Shown: positions 1 to 10,169, counted from the first letter of the stretch. The stretch is DNA of 64,000 nucleotides from Ewingella sp. CoE-038-23 (GCF_040419245.1 NZ_JAZHOH010000001.1:930001-994000); one strand, 5' to 3'. The notes: generated by a model from the sequence alone, not told the origin. Numbers and translations: made by a program.

Positions 1-68
1 AATAAATGCACTTTCTTTTAAGGCAGCAGACAACGATTAAAAATAAAAGGAATTATTTTCCCTCTACT

Positions 69-81
69 AATCAATCATTTA
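69..81 (+). promoter_or_regulatory. IHF binding site upstream of glmY
   Basis: The 13 bases fit the IHF consensus WATCAANNNNTTR at every defined position. The site lies just upstream of the sigma-54 promoter at 100-115. In E. coli, IHF bends the glmY promoter DNA so that GlrR can reach sigma-54 polymerase, so the placement makes sense. The upstream GlrR sites (TGTC-N10-GACA) would mostly fall left of the window; only a GACA half-site is visible at 29-32. Confidence 0.7.
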
Positions 82-99
82 TTTTTGAAGTTTAATTTG

Positions 100-115
100 T
101 GGCACGAAGCATGCA
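100..115 (+). promoter_or_regulatory. sigma-54 promoter of glmY
   Basis: TGGCAC at 100-105 and ATGCA at 111-115 place the invariant GG and GC dinucleotides 12 bases apart, as in -24/-12 promoters. The implied start is about position 126, exactly where the GlmY-like RNA sequence begins. The activator is expected to be GlrR, encoded downstream at 2649-3986. Confidence 0.8.
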
Positions 116-125
116 TAATAAGCGC

Positions 126-330
126 AGTTGCTCATTCAATTGATTATGATAGCCTGCGCTAATCCGCAAAATGTGCCCATAATGCCCGAATGACGCCAAA
201 GCAAGGTGCCTATCGTTCACCAGACCGATAATCGTTGCGCAAGCACGTTATCAAACATCGAACGACACGTTGAGTGAGGCACCACCTATTCTGGATGACT
301 GAACACCTTCGCCTTGAAGGGTGTTCAGTC
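126..330 (+). ncRNA. glmY: GlmY small RNA
   Basis: The predicted 5' end, AGTTGCTCATTCA, closely resembles the start of E. coli GlmY as I recall it (AGUGGCUCAUUCA), and the locus directly precedes glrK as in other enterics. GlmY binds the adaptor RapZ, sparing GlmZ from RNase E, so that GlmZ can activate glmS (glucosamine-6-phosphate synthase). A long stem-loop at 298-329 probably forms the 3' end, but a C-rich run rather than a U-tract follows it, and the next T-run is at 358-361. The 3' boundary is therefore uncertain. Expression should depend on sigma-54, GlrR and IHF. Confidence 0.75.
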
Positions 331-437
331 CCCCTCCTAAAAGTGCTCTAACACTCCTTTTAATTTGACTCTTTTCTGGCTGTAAATCAGTTACTCAGTT
401 AGCATTTAGACATCGGTTTACCAATGAGATAAATGCG

Positions 438-1868
438 TTGAAAAGAGGAAGAATATTTCCCGGCTCCCTGCGCCAACTCGTGTTGATGGCCTTCCTGTTC
501 GTGCTTCTACCCCTGCTGGTATTGGCTTATCAGGCATATCAAAGTCTGGATCACCTCAGTTCTCAAGCCGCTGAAATCAATCGCACCACGCTAACCGATG
601 CGCGTCGCAGTGAAGCGATGTCGAGCGTTGCCTTAGAAATGGAGCGCAGCTATCGGCAATATTGCGTGTTGGATGATCCTGCCTTGTCTCGTTTATACGA
701 CAGCCAGCGCAAGCGCTACGCGCAGATGCTCGACGCCCACGCCTCCGTGCTCCCCGACGTTCGCTATTACCAATCGCTGCGAGGCTTACTGACCCAACTC
801 GCCCAATTAAAATGCCAAAATAACAGCCCGAACGCCGCCACCTCAGCGCAACTGGAAGACTTCGCCCGTTCGAATGCCGAAATGGTTCAGGCCACGCGTG
901 AAGTGATTTTTACCCGCGGCCAGCAGTTGCAGCGCGCCATCGCCGAGCGCGGCCAGTTCTTTGGCTGGCAGGCGTTGGTGCTGTTCTTGCTTAGCGGGGC
1001 GCTGGTCTTGCTGTTTACACGGATGATTATCGGCCCGGTTAAGCGCGTAGAGCGGATGATTAACCGGCTGGGTGAGCGAGGCACGCTGGGCAATGCCGAC
1101 AAGTTTAAAGGGCCACGAGAAATTCGCTCCCTGGCTCAGCGTATCGTCTGGCTCAGTGAGCGTCTGGCGTGGCTCGAGTCACAGCGCCACGAGTTTTTGC
1201 GCCATATTTCTCATGAGTTAAAAACTCCCTTGGCCAGTATGCGCGAAGGCACCGAGCTGTTGCAGGATGAAGTCGCAGGCCCTTTAACGGCCGATCAAAA
1301 AGAGGTGGTGGCGATCCTCGATGACAGCAGCCGCCACTTACAAACGCTGATCGAACAGCTGTTGGACTACAACCGCAAACTCGCCGATGCGCCAATGGAG
1401 AAGGAGCGCGTGGATTTAGCGGCCATGGTCGACAGTATCGTGGCATCCAACAGCCTTCCCGCCAGAGCCAAGCAAATTAGCACCGAGGTCAATATGGCGG
1501 CCCAATTCTGCTGGGCGGAACCGACTTTATTGATGCGCGTGCTGGATAATCTCTATTCCAATGCGGTGCACTATGGCGCTGAATCCGGTAACATTTGGGT
1601 CCGCAGTCGGCAGTCACAAAACCAAGTGATCATTGACGTTGCCAACACGGGAAATACCATCCCTGAGGCCGAAAAAACGATGATTTTCGAACCTTTTTAT
1701 CAGGGAAGTCAGCAGCGCAAGGGTGCCGTAAAAGGCAGTGGTTTGGGGCTGAGCATTGCACAGGATTGCATCCGCAGAATGCGCGGAGAATTACGGTTGG
1801 TCACTATTGACCATGCCGACGTGTGTTTTCGTATCGAATTGCCATTAACTGCTGAGAAAAATGATTAA
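438..1868 (+). CDS. glrK: Sensor histidine kinase GlrK (QseE)
   Basis: Membrane sensor kinase of the GlrK/GlrR two-component system, which phosphorylates GlrR and so controls glmY. The N-terminus has a TM segment at about residues 12-30, a periplasmic domain, and a second TM near 175-195 followed by a HAMP linker. The H-box (FLRHISHELKTPLASMREG) and the C-terminal HATPase N and G boxes (DNLYSNAV, GSGLGLSIAQ) are intact. The length of 476 fits the family. The start is a TTG at 438: it gives the family-typical MKR beginning, and the nearby ATGs run straight into stops. It overlaps qseG by 8 bases. Confidence 0.95.
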   Translation: MKRGRIFPGSLRQLVLMAFLFVLLPLLVLAYQAYQSLDHLSSQAAEINRTTLTDARRSEAMSSVALEMERSYRQYCVLDDPALSRLYDSQRKRYAQMLDAHASVLPDVRYYQSLRGLLTQLAQLKCQNNSPNAATSAQLEDFARSNAEMVQATREVIFTRGQQLQRAIAERGQFFGWQALVLFLLSGALVLLFTRMIIGPVKRVERMINRLGERGTLGNADKFKGPREIRSLAQRIVWLSERLAWLESQRHEFLRHISHELKTPLASMREGTELLQDEVAGPLTADQKEVVAILDDSSRHLQTLIEQLLDYNRKLADAPMEKERVDLAAMVDSIVASNSLPARAKQISTEVNMAAQFCWAEPTLLMRVLDNLYSNAVHYGAESGNIWVRSRQSQNQVIIDVANTGNTIPEAEKTMIFEPFYQGSQQRKGAVKGSGLGLSIAQDCIRRMRGELRLVTIDHADVCFRIELPLTAEKND

Positions 1869-2652
1869 AAAACGCCAAATTAAGCATGACGGCCTGTTAA
1901 AAAGCGCCGCATCTTTTTTATTCCGTATTCAGCACGGGTTGAAAACCGCAGTATGCCGCGCCACTTTGGCGGTCATTGTTGCTCCAACCCTCCTCGCAGG
2001 CTGTACTTTGCACTCTTCCAGTGACAGCTATTATCGCCCGGTCGAGGATGTGATCCCGACCACCAAAGTGGTGGATTTCCGCCTCGCGCCTTGTGAAACC
2101 CTGTGGGCGCTGGATGATAGCGACGCCATAAATAACTCGCTTTTCTGGCTGCGGGCGATGGATTGCGCGGACCGAATGAATGACGCTCAGGCGCGCTATC
2201 AGGCTGAGCAAATCAAAGCTAACTCGTGGGATACCGTGTTCAAGCAGAGCATCCTGCGCGCCGGGGCCGATCCGGACCAGCAGCAGCGTCGCGCGCTGTT
2301 AGCTCGCGTTAATGAATACCGCGTCCAGATGCCCGGCTCCATTCGAACCTTGGTGCAACTGTGGCGCGAGCGGCAAACCCTGCAAGTGACGCTGGGGGAT
2401 GAGAAAGCGCGTAATGCGCGGCAGGCCGCCGTGTCCGAAAGCAAAATAGAGCAGCTCACCGAGCAGCAAGTGGCATTGCAACAGAGCTTGACGGATACTC
2501 AGCGTAAGTTAAAAAACCTGACGGATATCGAGCGTCAGCTCTCTTCGCGCAAGCAGATGCAGAGTGATTTGCCGGACAACGATTCGGCCTCTGCAACGGT
2601 TAAGCCGGAAGAGACTTACCAGCCACCGATTAAAGGGCAGAAGAAACCATGA
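1861..2652 (+). CDS. qseG: QseG outer-membrane lipoprotein
   Basis: QseG modulates the adjacent kinase GlrK and is required for its activity in E. coli. A lipoprotein signal ends in the lipobox LLAGC, with the acylated Cys at about residue 48, so the N-region before the hydrophobic core is unusually long and basic. A later in-frame start is possible. The body is mostly helical, with coiled-coil-like Gln/Leu-rich segments at about 170-225. The start overlaps the end of glrK and the stop overlaps the glrR start (ATGA), so the three genes are translationally coupled. Confidence 0.88.
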   Translation: MIKKRQIKHDGLLKSAASFLFRIQHGLKTAVCRATLAVIVAPTLLAGCTLHSSSDSYYRPVEDVIPTTKVVDFRLAPCETLWALDDSDAINNSLFWLRAMDCADRMNDAQARYQAEQIKANSWDTVFKQSILRAGADPDQQQRRALLARVNEYRVQMPGSIRTLVQLWRERQTLQVTLGDEKARNARQAAVSESKIEQLTEQQVALQQSLTDTQRKLKNLTDIERQLSSRKQMQSDLPDNDSASATVKPEETYQPPIKGQKKP

Positions 2653-3986
2653 CGTTACGCAAAGCCGCCAGCCTGTTGCTGGTCGATGACGACCCGAGCC
2701 TGCTGAAGCTGTTGGGTATGCGCCTGACCAGCGAGGGTTTCCGCGTCACTACCGCCGAAAGCGGAGCCGAGGCGCTACGTCTGCTTAATCGTGAACGTTT
2801 TGACTTAGTGATCAGCGACTTGCGCATGGATGAAATGGACGGCATGGCGCTGTTCGCCGAGATCCAACAGCATCAGCCGGGCATGCCGGTGATTATCCTC
2901 ACCGCCCATGGTTCCATCCCCGACGCGGTTGCCGCCACCCAGCAGGGGGTGTTTAGCTTCCTTACCAAGCCCGTTGATCGCGACGCGCTGTATAAAGCGA
3001 TTGACGCCGCGCTGTCTCTCTCCTCGCCGAGTGGTGATGAGAGCTGGCGTGAGGCGATTGTCACGCGCAATCCGGTGATGCTGCGGCTGCTGGAGCAGGC
3101 CAATATGGTGGCGCAGTCTGACGTCAGCGTGCTGATTAACGGCCAAAGCGGCACGGGGAAAGAGGTGTTGGCACAGGCGATCCACGCCGCCAGCCCGCGA
3201 GCCAAGAAGGCTTTCACGGCGATTAACTGTGGCGCGCTGCCCGAGCAGCTTCTGGAGTCTGAACTCTTTGGTCACGCCAAAGGGGCCTTTACCGGCGCGG
3301 TGAGTAGCCGGGAAGGACTATTTCAGGCGGCGACGGGGGGGACGCTGTTTTTAGATGAAATCGGTGACATGCCGCTTTCGCTTCAGGTCAAACTGCTGCG
3401 CGTGCTGCAAGAGCGCAAAGTGCGCCCGGTGGGCAGTAATCACGACATCGATGTGGATGTGCGAATTATCTCCGCGACCCACCGCAATTTGCCGAAAGCC
3501 ATGGAGAAGGGCGAGTTTCGCGAAGATTTGTTCTATCGCCTGAATGTCGTTAGCTTAAAATTACCGGCATTAAATGAGCGTGCAGAAGATATTCCCTTGC
3601 TGGCGAACCACCTGCTGCGGGTCGCCGCGCAGCGACATAAACCTTTTGTACGCAGCTTCTCAACCGACGCCATGCGACGCCTGATGGCTGCCAGCTGGCC
3701 GGGCAATGTTCGCCAGCTGGTTAACGTGATTGAGCAGTGCGTGGCGCTGACCTCCGCGCCAGTGATTGGCGAAGCCTTGGTACAGCAGGCTTTGGAAGGG
3801 GAGAACACTGCGCTGCCGACCTTCGTCGAGGCGCGTAATCAGTTTGAACTCAATTACCTGCGCAAGCTGTTGCAGATAACCAAAGGCAACGTGACCAACG
3901 CGGCGCGTATCGCCGGGCGCAACCGAACCGAATTCTACAAGCTGCTTTCTCGTCACGAGTTGGAAGCGACCGACTTTAAAGAGTGA
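2649..3986 (+). CDS. glrR: Sigma-54 dependent response regulator GlrR (QseF)
   Basis: NtrC-type response regulator that activates the sigma-54 promoter of glmY. The receiver domain has the acidic pocket (VDDD, residues 12-15) and phospho-acceptor Asp57 (ISDLRM). The AAA+ domain carries Walker A GQSGTGKE, the sigma-54 contact loop GAFTGA, and the sensor region around LFYRLNV. A Fis-type helix-turn-helix lies at the C-terminus (NVTNAARIAGRNRTEFYKLL). The length of 445 matches the family. It is the third gene of the glrK-qseG-glrR operon, with glnB 124 bases downstream. Confidence 0.96.
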   Translation: MTLRKAASLLLVDDDPSLLKLLGMRLTSEGFRVTTAESGAEALRLLNRERFDLVISDLRMDEMDGMALFAEIQQHQPGMPVIILTAHGSIPDAVAATQQGVFSFLTKPVDRDALYKAIDAALSLSSPSGDESWREAIVTRNPVMLRLLEQANMVAQSDVSVLINGQSGTGKEVLAQAIHAASPRAKKAFTAINCGALPEQLLESELFGHAKGAFTGAVSSREGLFQAATGGTLFLDEIGDMPLSLQVKLLRVLQERKVRPVGSNHDIDVDVRIISATHRNLPKAMEKGEFREDLFYRLNVVSLKLPALNERAEDIPLLANHLLRVAAQRHKPFVRSFSTDAMRRLMAASWPGNVRQLVNVIEQCVALTSAPVIGEALVQQALEGENTALPTFVEARNQFELNYLRKLLQITKGNVTNAARIAGRNRTEFYKLLSRHELEATDFKE

Positions 3987-4101
3987 GCACGACGCTCTTT
4001 GACTATGTTACCTTTACCGTCTGCCTGTGCATTGCCGCTGGCAATCAGAATGTGAACCACGCTGCCGCTCAGGAAGGCGGAGAGCAAATGAATGATTATA
4101 A

Positions 4102-4449
<348 letters not shown>

Positions 4450-4485
4450 TTGCCGTTTTCAGTCTTATGACCAGAAAACGCCAAT

Positions 4486-4517
4486 AAAAAAGGCTGACGC
4501 GATGTCAGCCTTTTTTT
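4486..4517. terminator. Bidirectional terminator between glnB and hmp
   Basis: GGCTGAC (4492-4498) pairs with GTCAGCC (4504-4510). The stem is flanked by an A-run on the left and seven Ts on the right, so it can end transcription of both glnB (+) and hmp (-). Confidence 0.9.
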
Positions 4518-4532
4518 ATGCATCTGTTTTAA

Positions 4533-5723
4533 TTACAGCACTTTATGCGGGCCGAAGCATTCGTAATGAATGTGGTCGACGGCAACCCCGAGCGCCACAA
4601 GCTGCTGGGCCGCGAACTGCATAAAGCCCACCGGGCCGCAGAGATAGAATTCGGTCGTCGGGTCGGCGAGCTGGCTTTTCAGCAGGCTAAGGTCCATCAG
4701 TCCCTGAGACTGATACTGCTCGCCCGGCAAATCTTCCGCCTGCGGCTGGTTATACCACACGTGGCTTTGCAGCTGCGGCAGGCAATTTCCCAAAGATTTC
4801 ACTTCATCCGCGAAGGCGTGAACCCGGCCATTTTCAGCGGCGTGCAGCCAGTGAATAGGGGCCTGATGTTGATTGGCGGCCAGCACGTTGAGCATGCCGA
4901 GCATGGGCGTTTGGCCGACACCGGCGGAAATCAGCGCGACGGGCGTCTGAGGCGTCACCTCGAGGAAGAAATCACCGTGCGGCGCGGCCAGATGCACCAC
5001 GTCCCCTTCCTGAGCCTGGTTATGCAGGAAATTCGATACCTGACCTTGCTCTTCGCGCTTCACCGCAATGCGATAGGTTTTGCCGTTTGGTGCCTGAGTC
5101 AGTGAATACTGGCGAATTTCCTGATTTTCTAACTGCTGGCTGCGAATATAGACCGCCAGATATTGCCCGGCGTTAAAATCTGCCACCGGCTGGCCGTCTA
5201 CCGGCTCCAGCACAAAACTGGTGATTAAATCACTCTGCGGACGCTTCTCCTTGATGCGGAATTCGCGGGTGCCAGACCAGCCGCCTTTCTTCTCGGCGCT
5301 CTCTTTATAAATATCGGCCTCACGCTGAATAAACACCCCGGCCAACACGCCGTAAGCTTTGCCCCAGGCATCCAGCACTTCCTGACCCGGACTGAACATC
5401 TCATCCAGCGTCGCCAGCAGGTGAGTGCCGACAATGTTGTACTGCTCGGGTTGGATGGTGAAACTGGTGTGCTTTTGCGCGATGCGCTCAACGGCAGGCA
5501 GCAGCGCGGCGAGATTTTCGATGTTAGCGGCATAGGCACAGATGGCGTCAAACAGTGCCTGCCGCTGATCGCCGTTGCGCTGGTTGCTCATATTAAAAAC
5601 GTCTTTCAGCTCAGGGTTATGCGCGAACATGCGATCATAAAAGTGGGCGGTTAATTTCGGTCCGGTGGCGGCGAGCAGGGGGATGGTGGACTTCACGGTG
5701 GCGATAGTTTGGCTGTCTAGCAT
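4533..5723 (-). CDS. hmp: Flavohaemoglobin / nitric oxide dioxygenase
   Basis: Cytosolic NO detoxification enzyme: NO + O2 + NAD(P)H gives nitrate. The N-terminal globin domain has the distal Tyr29 and proximal His85 (KHTSF). FAD-binding (RQYSLTQAP) and NAD-binding ([13 protein letters not shown]) domains follow, ending in the family CFGPH motif. The 396 residues match E. coli Hmp. An NsrR-like site sits about 50 bases upstream. It is convergent with glnB and divergent from glyA, as in E. coli. Confidence 0.97.
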   Translation of the reverse strand: MLDSQTIATVKSTIPLLAATGPKLTAHFYDRMFAHNPELKDVFNMSNQRNGDQRQALFDAICAYAANIENLAALLPAVERIAQKHTSFTIQPEQYNIVGTHLLATLDEMFSPGQEVLDAWGKAYGVLAGVFIQREADIYKESAEKKGGWSGTREFRIKEKRPQSDLITSFVLEPVDGQPVADFNAGQYLAVYIRSQQLENQEIRQYSLTQAPNGKTYRIAVKREEQGQVSNFLHNQAQEGDVVHLAAPHGDFFLEVTPQTPVALISAGVGQTPMLGMLNVLAANQHQAPIHWLHAAENGRVHAFADEVKSLGNCLPQLQSHVWYNQPQAEDLPGEQYQSQGLMDLSLLKSQLADPTTEFYLCGPVGFMQFAAQQLVALGVAVDHIHYECFGPHKVL

Positions 5724-5770
5724 GGTGTTAGCTCCCTGGGCTTAGGCCCGTATCTCAGCGATAAATTCTT

Positions 5771-5794
5771 AAACATGTATTTTTAATGCATCTT
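5771..5794 (-). promoter_or_regulatory. NsrR operator of hmp
   Basis: Read on the minus strand, the site is an 11-1-11 imperfect palindrome with half-sites AAGATGCATTA and AAATACATGTT. This fits the NsrR consensus (AAGATGCNTTT / AAANGCATCTT) with about three mismatches. NsrR is the NO-sensing Fe-S repressor of hmp in E. coli, and the position just upstream of hmp agrees. Confidence 0.7.
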
Positions 5795-5952
5795 ATAGCG
5801 AGGATTTATTGTTGTAAATAGCCATGCCGGAATCATGGGTTTCATAAAGCGTGCGGGCGGGGTCACAAAGCTGAAAAATATGCATGTTATGGTGAAGAAA
5901 ACTCCCTTGATTACGCTAAGTCCCTAACGGATAGAAGCCTTGCCGTGTCTGA

Positions 5953-5968
5953 AGCCAATCGATTGCCT
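5953..5968. promoter_or_regulatory. PurR box upstream of glyA
   Basis: AGCCAATCGATTGCCT fits the PurR consensus ANGCAANCGNTTNCNT with a single mismatch. In E. coli, glyA is repressed by PurR together with purine genes because serine hydroxymethyltransferase supplies one-carbon units. MetR half-sites were looked for but no convincing pair was found. Confidence 0.6.
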
Positions 5969-6074
5969 AAAAACATTAAACCGACTCTATCCGCAGGCGT
6001 CTTAAACATTTACACTGTTGCGCAGAACCCGGAAGGGGCATTTATTTTTTAGTTTGTTGAGTCAGGAGATGCGG

Positions 6075-7328
6075 ATGTTAAAGCGTGAAATGAACATTGC
6101 CGATTATGATGCTGAGCTGTGGGCAGCAATGGAGAAGGAAGTTGTTCGTCAGGAAGAACATATCGAGCTGATTGCGTCAGAAAACTACACCAGCCCGCGC
6201 GTCATGCAGGCTCAGGGTTCGCAACTGACTAACAAATATGCCGAAGGTTATCCGGGCAAACGTTATTACGGCGGCTGCGAATACGTGGATATCGTTGAGC
6301 AACTGGCTATCGACCGCGCAAAAGAGCTGTTTGGCGCAGACTTCGCTAACGTGCAGCCACACTCTGGCTCACAGGCTAACTTCGCGGTTTACACCGCGCT
6401 GTTGCAGCCGGGCGACACCATTCTGGGGATGAACCTGGGCCACGGTGGTCACCTGACTCACGGCTCTCCGGTAAACCTGTCTGGTAAGCTTTATAACGTG
6501 GTGCCTTACGGCATCAACGAAGGCGGCGATATCGACTATGAAGACGTTAAGCGTCAGGCCGAAATCCACAAGCCAAAAATGATCATCGGCGGCTTCTCTG
6601 CATTCTCTGGCGTGGTTGACTGGGCCAAGATGCGTGAAATTGCTGACAGCGTTGGCGCCTACTTCTTCGTCGACATGGCACACGTTGCCGGTCTGATTGC
6701 AGCTGGCGTTTACCCGAACCCAGTGCCACACGCACACATCGTCACCACCACTACCCACAAAACGCTGGCGGGTCCTCGCGGTGGTTTGATTCTGGCGAAA
6801 GGCGGCAGCGAAGAGTTCTATAAAAAACTCAACTCAGCCGTATTCCCTGGTGGTCAGGGCGGCCCGCTGATGCACGTGATTGCCGGTAAAGCGGTAGCCC
6901 TGAAAGAAGCGATGGAGCCTGAGTTCAAAACTTACCAACAGCAAGTGGCTAAAAACGCACAGGCTATGGTGGCCGTGGTGATGGAACGTGGTTACAACGT
7001 GGTTTCTGGCGGTACACACAACCACCTGTTCCTGATGGACTTGGTTGATAAGAACCTGACCGGTAAAGAAGCCGACGCCGCGCTGGGCCGTGCTAACATC
7101 ACCGTCAACAAAAACTCCGTGCCAAACGATCCGAAGTCTCCTTTCGTGACCTCTGGCGTGCGTATCGGTACTCCGGCTGTTACCCGTCGTGGTTTCAAAG
7201 AAGCCGAAGTTCGCGAACTGGCTGGCTGGATCTGTGACGTTCTGGACAACATCAACGACGAAGCCACTATCGAACGCGTTAAGAAAAACGTGTTGGATAT
7301 CTGCGCACGCTTCCCGGTTTACGCGTAA
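6075..7328 (+). CDS. glyA: Serine hydroxymethyltransferase
   Basis: PLP enzyme converting serine + tetrahydrofolate to glycine + 5,10-methylene-THF, the main source of one-carbon units. The PLP lysine lies in the motif [14 protein letters not shown], and the N-terminal IASENYTS is typical. ATG 6075 was chosen because it gives the conserved [12 protein letters not shown] start, a 417-residue product as in E. coli, and an AGGAG six bases upstream. An open frame extends further 5' but has no homology. A strong terminator follows. Confidence 0.98.
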   Translation: MLKREMNIADYDAELWAAMEKEVVRQEEHIELIASENYTSPRVMQAQGSQLTNKYAEGYPGKRYYGGCEYVDIVEQLAIDRAKELFGADFANVQPHSGSQANFAVYTALLQPGDTILGMNLGHGGHLTHGSPVNLSGKLYNVVPYGINEGGDIDYEDVKRQAEIHKPKMIIGGFSAFSGVVDWAKMREIADSVGAYFFVDMAHVAGLIAAGVYPNPVPHAHIVTTTTHKTLAGPRGGLILAKGGSEEFYKKLNSAVFPGGQGGPLMHVIAGKAVALKEAMEPEFKTYQQQVAKNAQAMVAVVMERGYNVVSGGTHNHLFLMDLVDKNLTGKEADAALGRANITVNKNSVPNDPKSPFVTSGVRIGTPAVTRRGFKEAEVRELAGWICDVLDNINDEATIERVKKNVLDICARFPVYA

Positions 7329-7387
7329 TGTCTGACCGAGTCTGAGTGTGATCACTCAGGACTTGCAGCGTTTTGATCTGAATAAAT

Positions 7388-7410
7388 AAACCCGCCTCGG
7401 CGGGTTTTTT
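7388..7410 (+). terminator. Intrinsic terminator of glyA
   Basis: CCCGCC and GGCGGG pair around a two-base loop, extended by AAA/TTT pairs, followed by six Ts. Confidence 0.88.
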
Positions 7411-7526
7411 GTTAATAGCCAGCCATAACTGTGAGCCGCCTTACATTCCTCTCTTAACACCTTCACTGCTGATTGCTAGCTAGTGTGACCTCTGTCAAAG
7501 TATCGGCCATAAAAACCGGAGGAACT

Positions 7527-8675
7527 ATGGTATTGCGTTCAACGTATTGGCTAGGGCTTAGCTATTTCACCTACTTTTTCAGCTACGGTATTTTTCTGCC
7601 TTTCTTTGGGGTTTGGCTAAAAGGCGAGGGTATCTCTTCTGAAAATATCGGGTTATTGCTGGGGGCCGGCTTAGTTTCACGTTTCCTCGGTACCTTAATC
7701 ATTTCTCCTGCCATTAAAGATCCCGCCCATTTAATTACCGGCCTGCGCATTTTGGCACTGCTGACACTGGCCTTCGCGGTGGGCTACTGGTTTGGCAACG
7801 GCTGGGCGTGGTTGATGATCAACATCGCCGGGTTTAGCATCTTCTTCGGCCCGTTAGTGCCCCTGACCGATGCCCTTTCTGGCACGCTACAGCGCCAAAT
7901 CACCATGGATTACGGCAAAGTCCGCGTCTGGGGATCAATAGCCTTTGTGATAGGTTCGGCGCTGACCGGCAAGCTGGTGTCGGTATATGGCCATAATGCG
8001 ATTCTTTACACGCTGACGGTCGGCATCGCCGCCATGCTGCTGGGGATGCTGTTCCGCCCGAGCGTTAAGCCGGTGGGAGCCAAGCGCGAAAACAACGAGC
8101 CGGCCATTTCCTGGAAAGCCTTGCTGAGTGAAACGCCGGTCTGGCGCTTCTTACTCTGCGTCTCCTTGCTGCAAGGTGCCCACGCGGCCTATTACGGTTT
8201 TAGCGCGATTTACTGGCAGGACCAAGGCTATTCCGCCTCGGTGGTGGGGTATCTATGGTCGCTGGGCGTGGTGGCGGAAGTGCTGGTGTTCACCTTCAGC
8301 AATAAGCTGTTCCGCCGCTGGAGCGCGCGCGATTTGCTGCTGCTCTCCGCCTGCTGTGGCGTGGTGCGCTGGGCATTGATGGGGGCATTCATCGAGCTGC
8401 CTTGGCTTATCCTGATTCAAATCCTACACTGCGGCACTTTCACGGTTTGCCATCTGGCGGGGATGCGCTTTATTGCCTCGCGCCCTCGGGATCAGGTTAT
8501 CCGCCTGCAATCGGTTTATTCGGCGTTAGCCATGGGCGGCGGCGTAGCGGTGATGACCATGATTTCCGGCTTCTTGTTTGAGCATCTGCACGCTGGGCTG
8601 TTCTTCGTGATGGCGCTGGTGGCGGCACCGGCCATTTTCCTGCGGCCGAAAGTGACGCCAGTCGCGATCGATTAA
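7527..8675 (+). CDS. hcaT: HcaT-type 3-phenylpropionate MFS transporter
   Basis: Twelve-helix major facilitator of the phenylpropionate/nucleoside H+ symporter-like group. The start MVLRSTYWLGLSYFTYFFSY closely matches E. coli HcaT, as does the LLQGAHAAYYGFSAIYW helix. ATG 7527 with a GGAGG Shine-Dalgarno gives 382 residues (E. coli 379). Position between glyA and csiE is conserved. No hca dioxygenase genes are in this window, so the substrate is assigned only by homology. Its stop overlaps the csiE stop by 4 bases on the other strand. Confidence 0.88.
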   Translation: MVLRSTYWLGLSYFTYFFSYGIFLPFFGVWLKGEGISSENIGLLLGAGLVSRFLGTLIISPAIKDPAHLITGLRILALLTLAFAVGYWFGNGWAWLMINIAGFSIFFGPLVPLTDALSGTLQRQITMDYGKVRVWGSIAFVIGSALTGKLVSVYGHNAILYTLTVGIAAMLLGMLFRPSVKPVGAKRENNEPAISWKALLSETPVWRFLLCVSLLQGAHAAYYGFSAIYWQDQGYSASVVGYLWSLGVVAEVLVFTFSNKLFRRWSARDLLLLSACCGVVRWALMGAFIELPWLILIQILHCGTFTVCHLAGMRFIASRPRDQVIRLQSVYSALAMGGGVAVMTMISGFLFEHLHAGLFFVMALVAAPAIFLRPKVTPVAID

Positions 8676-9967
8676 TGAGCTTCGAGCAGCGAGCGAATGC
8701 GTTTTCGCTGCTCTTTTGCCAATGGCAGTTGGGTGTGAATGACCAGCGGGTCGGCGTCGGTGATCCGTGTTGCGTAAGGCGTGACAATCATGGCGACGCC
8801 GGCCGGTGCGCCGAGCTGCTGGAAATCCGCCAGCGTCTGATATTGAATATTAAGTGGCAGCAGGGTCGCCTCGCGGATCTGCTGTTCAACCGCCTCTTCC
8901 AACTGCGGGTTATTGTCGGTCAGCAGTAAAATCTGCTTTTCGTGCAGGGCGTTACCTTGCATCAGCCACGCGCCGAAGGTCACGGCGACTAAGCCCACTT
9001 CCTCCTCCGAAAGCCGAATCTGGTACTCCAGTTGGAAATCCTCCAGCGCCTCGCGAGTGGTACGCACCAGCCTTGGATACATACGCGTGACTTCATCTTG
9101 CAGCAGATTGTCGATACCAATCGCAAAATGGCAGCGTTCAATCGCCGGGCCAAGATGAGCAAAAAGCTGGCGAGCTAGCCCCTCATCGCTGCTGAACTTC
9201 ATTCCGGCAACTTCTTGGAAATTGGCAATTAATCGCGCCACTTGCTGAGTGAGTTGCTCATCTTCCAACGAGCCGCTACTGCTGTACTGGTGGTTTTTCA
9301 GCAATCTCAGCAGCAGGGTGAAGAAGTCGCGTTCACCCTCGGCTAGCTGCCCGCCGCTGATGTGCTGAAGCTGAGTGAACAGGCGACTGGCGGCAGTAAA
9401 CTCCGGTTTTTCGCGCAGCCACTGGCACTGTAAATCAGTCAGTTTGGCGGGCTCGAAGCTGTTATCCCCTTGAGACAGGTTTTGCCACAGGCAGTACTGT
9501 AGATAGACGCGCAGAAAAGTCTGGTCGCGCTCGCTAAACTCCCGGCTCAGCTGGGCGGCGCACTGGCTTATCAGCCGATTCAGCTCGTGCTCATAAAAAT
9601 GGCTGTCGGCGAAGCGATAGGGGGCCAGCGCCTGATGTAGCCACGGTGAAAAATGCTGATTGATAAAGGCCGGAGAGGTGCGCAGGGCGCGGCGCAGGCC
9701 GTGAAACAGGCACAGCCGCAGGTCAAGCTGTTCGCCCTGTAACTGGCATGCAGACTCGCCAAACTCCAGAATATTCAATCGATGCAGGCGGTTTATATCT
9801 CGGTGGACATCGGCAAGATCCTGCCGAGTGGTGGGGAGGTCAGTGCCATTTATTTGGCTGATCGTCTCCAGTTGCATTGCCGGTAACGGCGCATACAGCA
9901 TCAACAAAACATGGCAGCGCCGTTGTTGACCGGAGAGCTCAGGCACGGGGGCGGTGTCCAGGCTCAT
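8672..9967 (-). CDS. csiE: CsiE stationary-phase inducible protein
   Basis: E. coli CsiE is induced by starvation in a sigma-S/CRP dependent way; its function is poorly known, but it resembles PRD-containing antiterminators. The conserved stretches seen are QRRCHVLL, the PRD-like FAIGIDNLL and YPRLVRTTREAL, and EEVGLVAVTFGAWLMQ. ATG at 9967 is preferred (MSLDTAPVPEL, 431 aa, GAAGG upstream); an upstream in-frame ATG would add 16 unrelated residues. It is convergent with hcaT with overlapping stops, as in E. coli. Confidence 0.88.
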   Translation of the reverse strand: MSLDTAPVPELSGQQRRCHVLLMLYAPLPAMQLETISQINGTDLPTTRQDLADVHRDINRLHRLNILEFGESACQLQGEQLDLRLCLFHGLRRALRTSPAFINQHFSPWLHQALAPYRFADSHFYEHELNRLISQCAAQLSREFSERDQTFLRVYLQYCLWQNLSQGDNSFEPAKLTDLQCQWLREKPEFTAASRLFTQLQHISGGQLAEGERDFFTLLLRLLKNHQYSSSGSLEDEQLTQQVARLIANFQEVAGMKFSSDEGLARQLFAHLGPAIERCHFAIGIDNLLQDEVTRMYPRLVRTTREALEDFQLEYQIRLSEEEVGLVAVTFGAWLMQGNALHEKQILLLTDNNPQLEEAVEQQIREATLLPLNIQYQTLADFQQLGAPAGVAMIVTPYATRITDADPLVIHTQLPLAKEQRKRIRSLLEAH

Positions 9968-10115
9968 AAGACCTTCTATATACTTACGCGTGAAATTATA
10001 TGCAAAGCATAGCAAACCACGGGTTGAGCGACGCGGCGAAGCTCACGGTTTTACACCGGCTTACAACTCTGATCACAGTTATTTTTCTCATCCGCTTAAT
10101 TGCACCAGTAAAAAC

Positions 10116-10130
10116 TGTTACTTTGTAACA
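10116..10130. promoter_or_regulatory. Palindrome upstream of the DUF1007/NicO pair
   Basis: TGTTAC-TTT-GTAACA is a perfect inverted repeat 39 bases before the start codon. Position and symmetry suggest an operator. It resembles the half-sites of Fur-family (for example Zur) boxes, but the regulator cannot be named from sequence. Confidence 0.45.
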
Positions 10131-10169
10131 ATTAGCAGCAGGTATTCACTGACTTTACGGGCCTTAACC

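Noticed and set aside
5821..6074. MetR sites before glyA
   Set aside because: TGAA and TTCA half-sites occur but never with the required five-base spacing.
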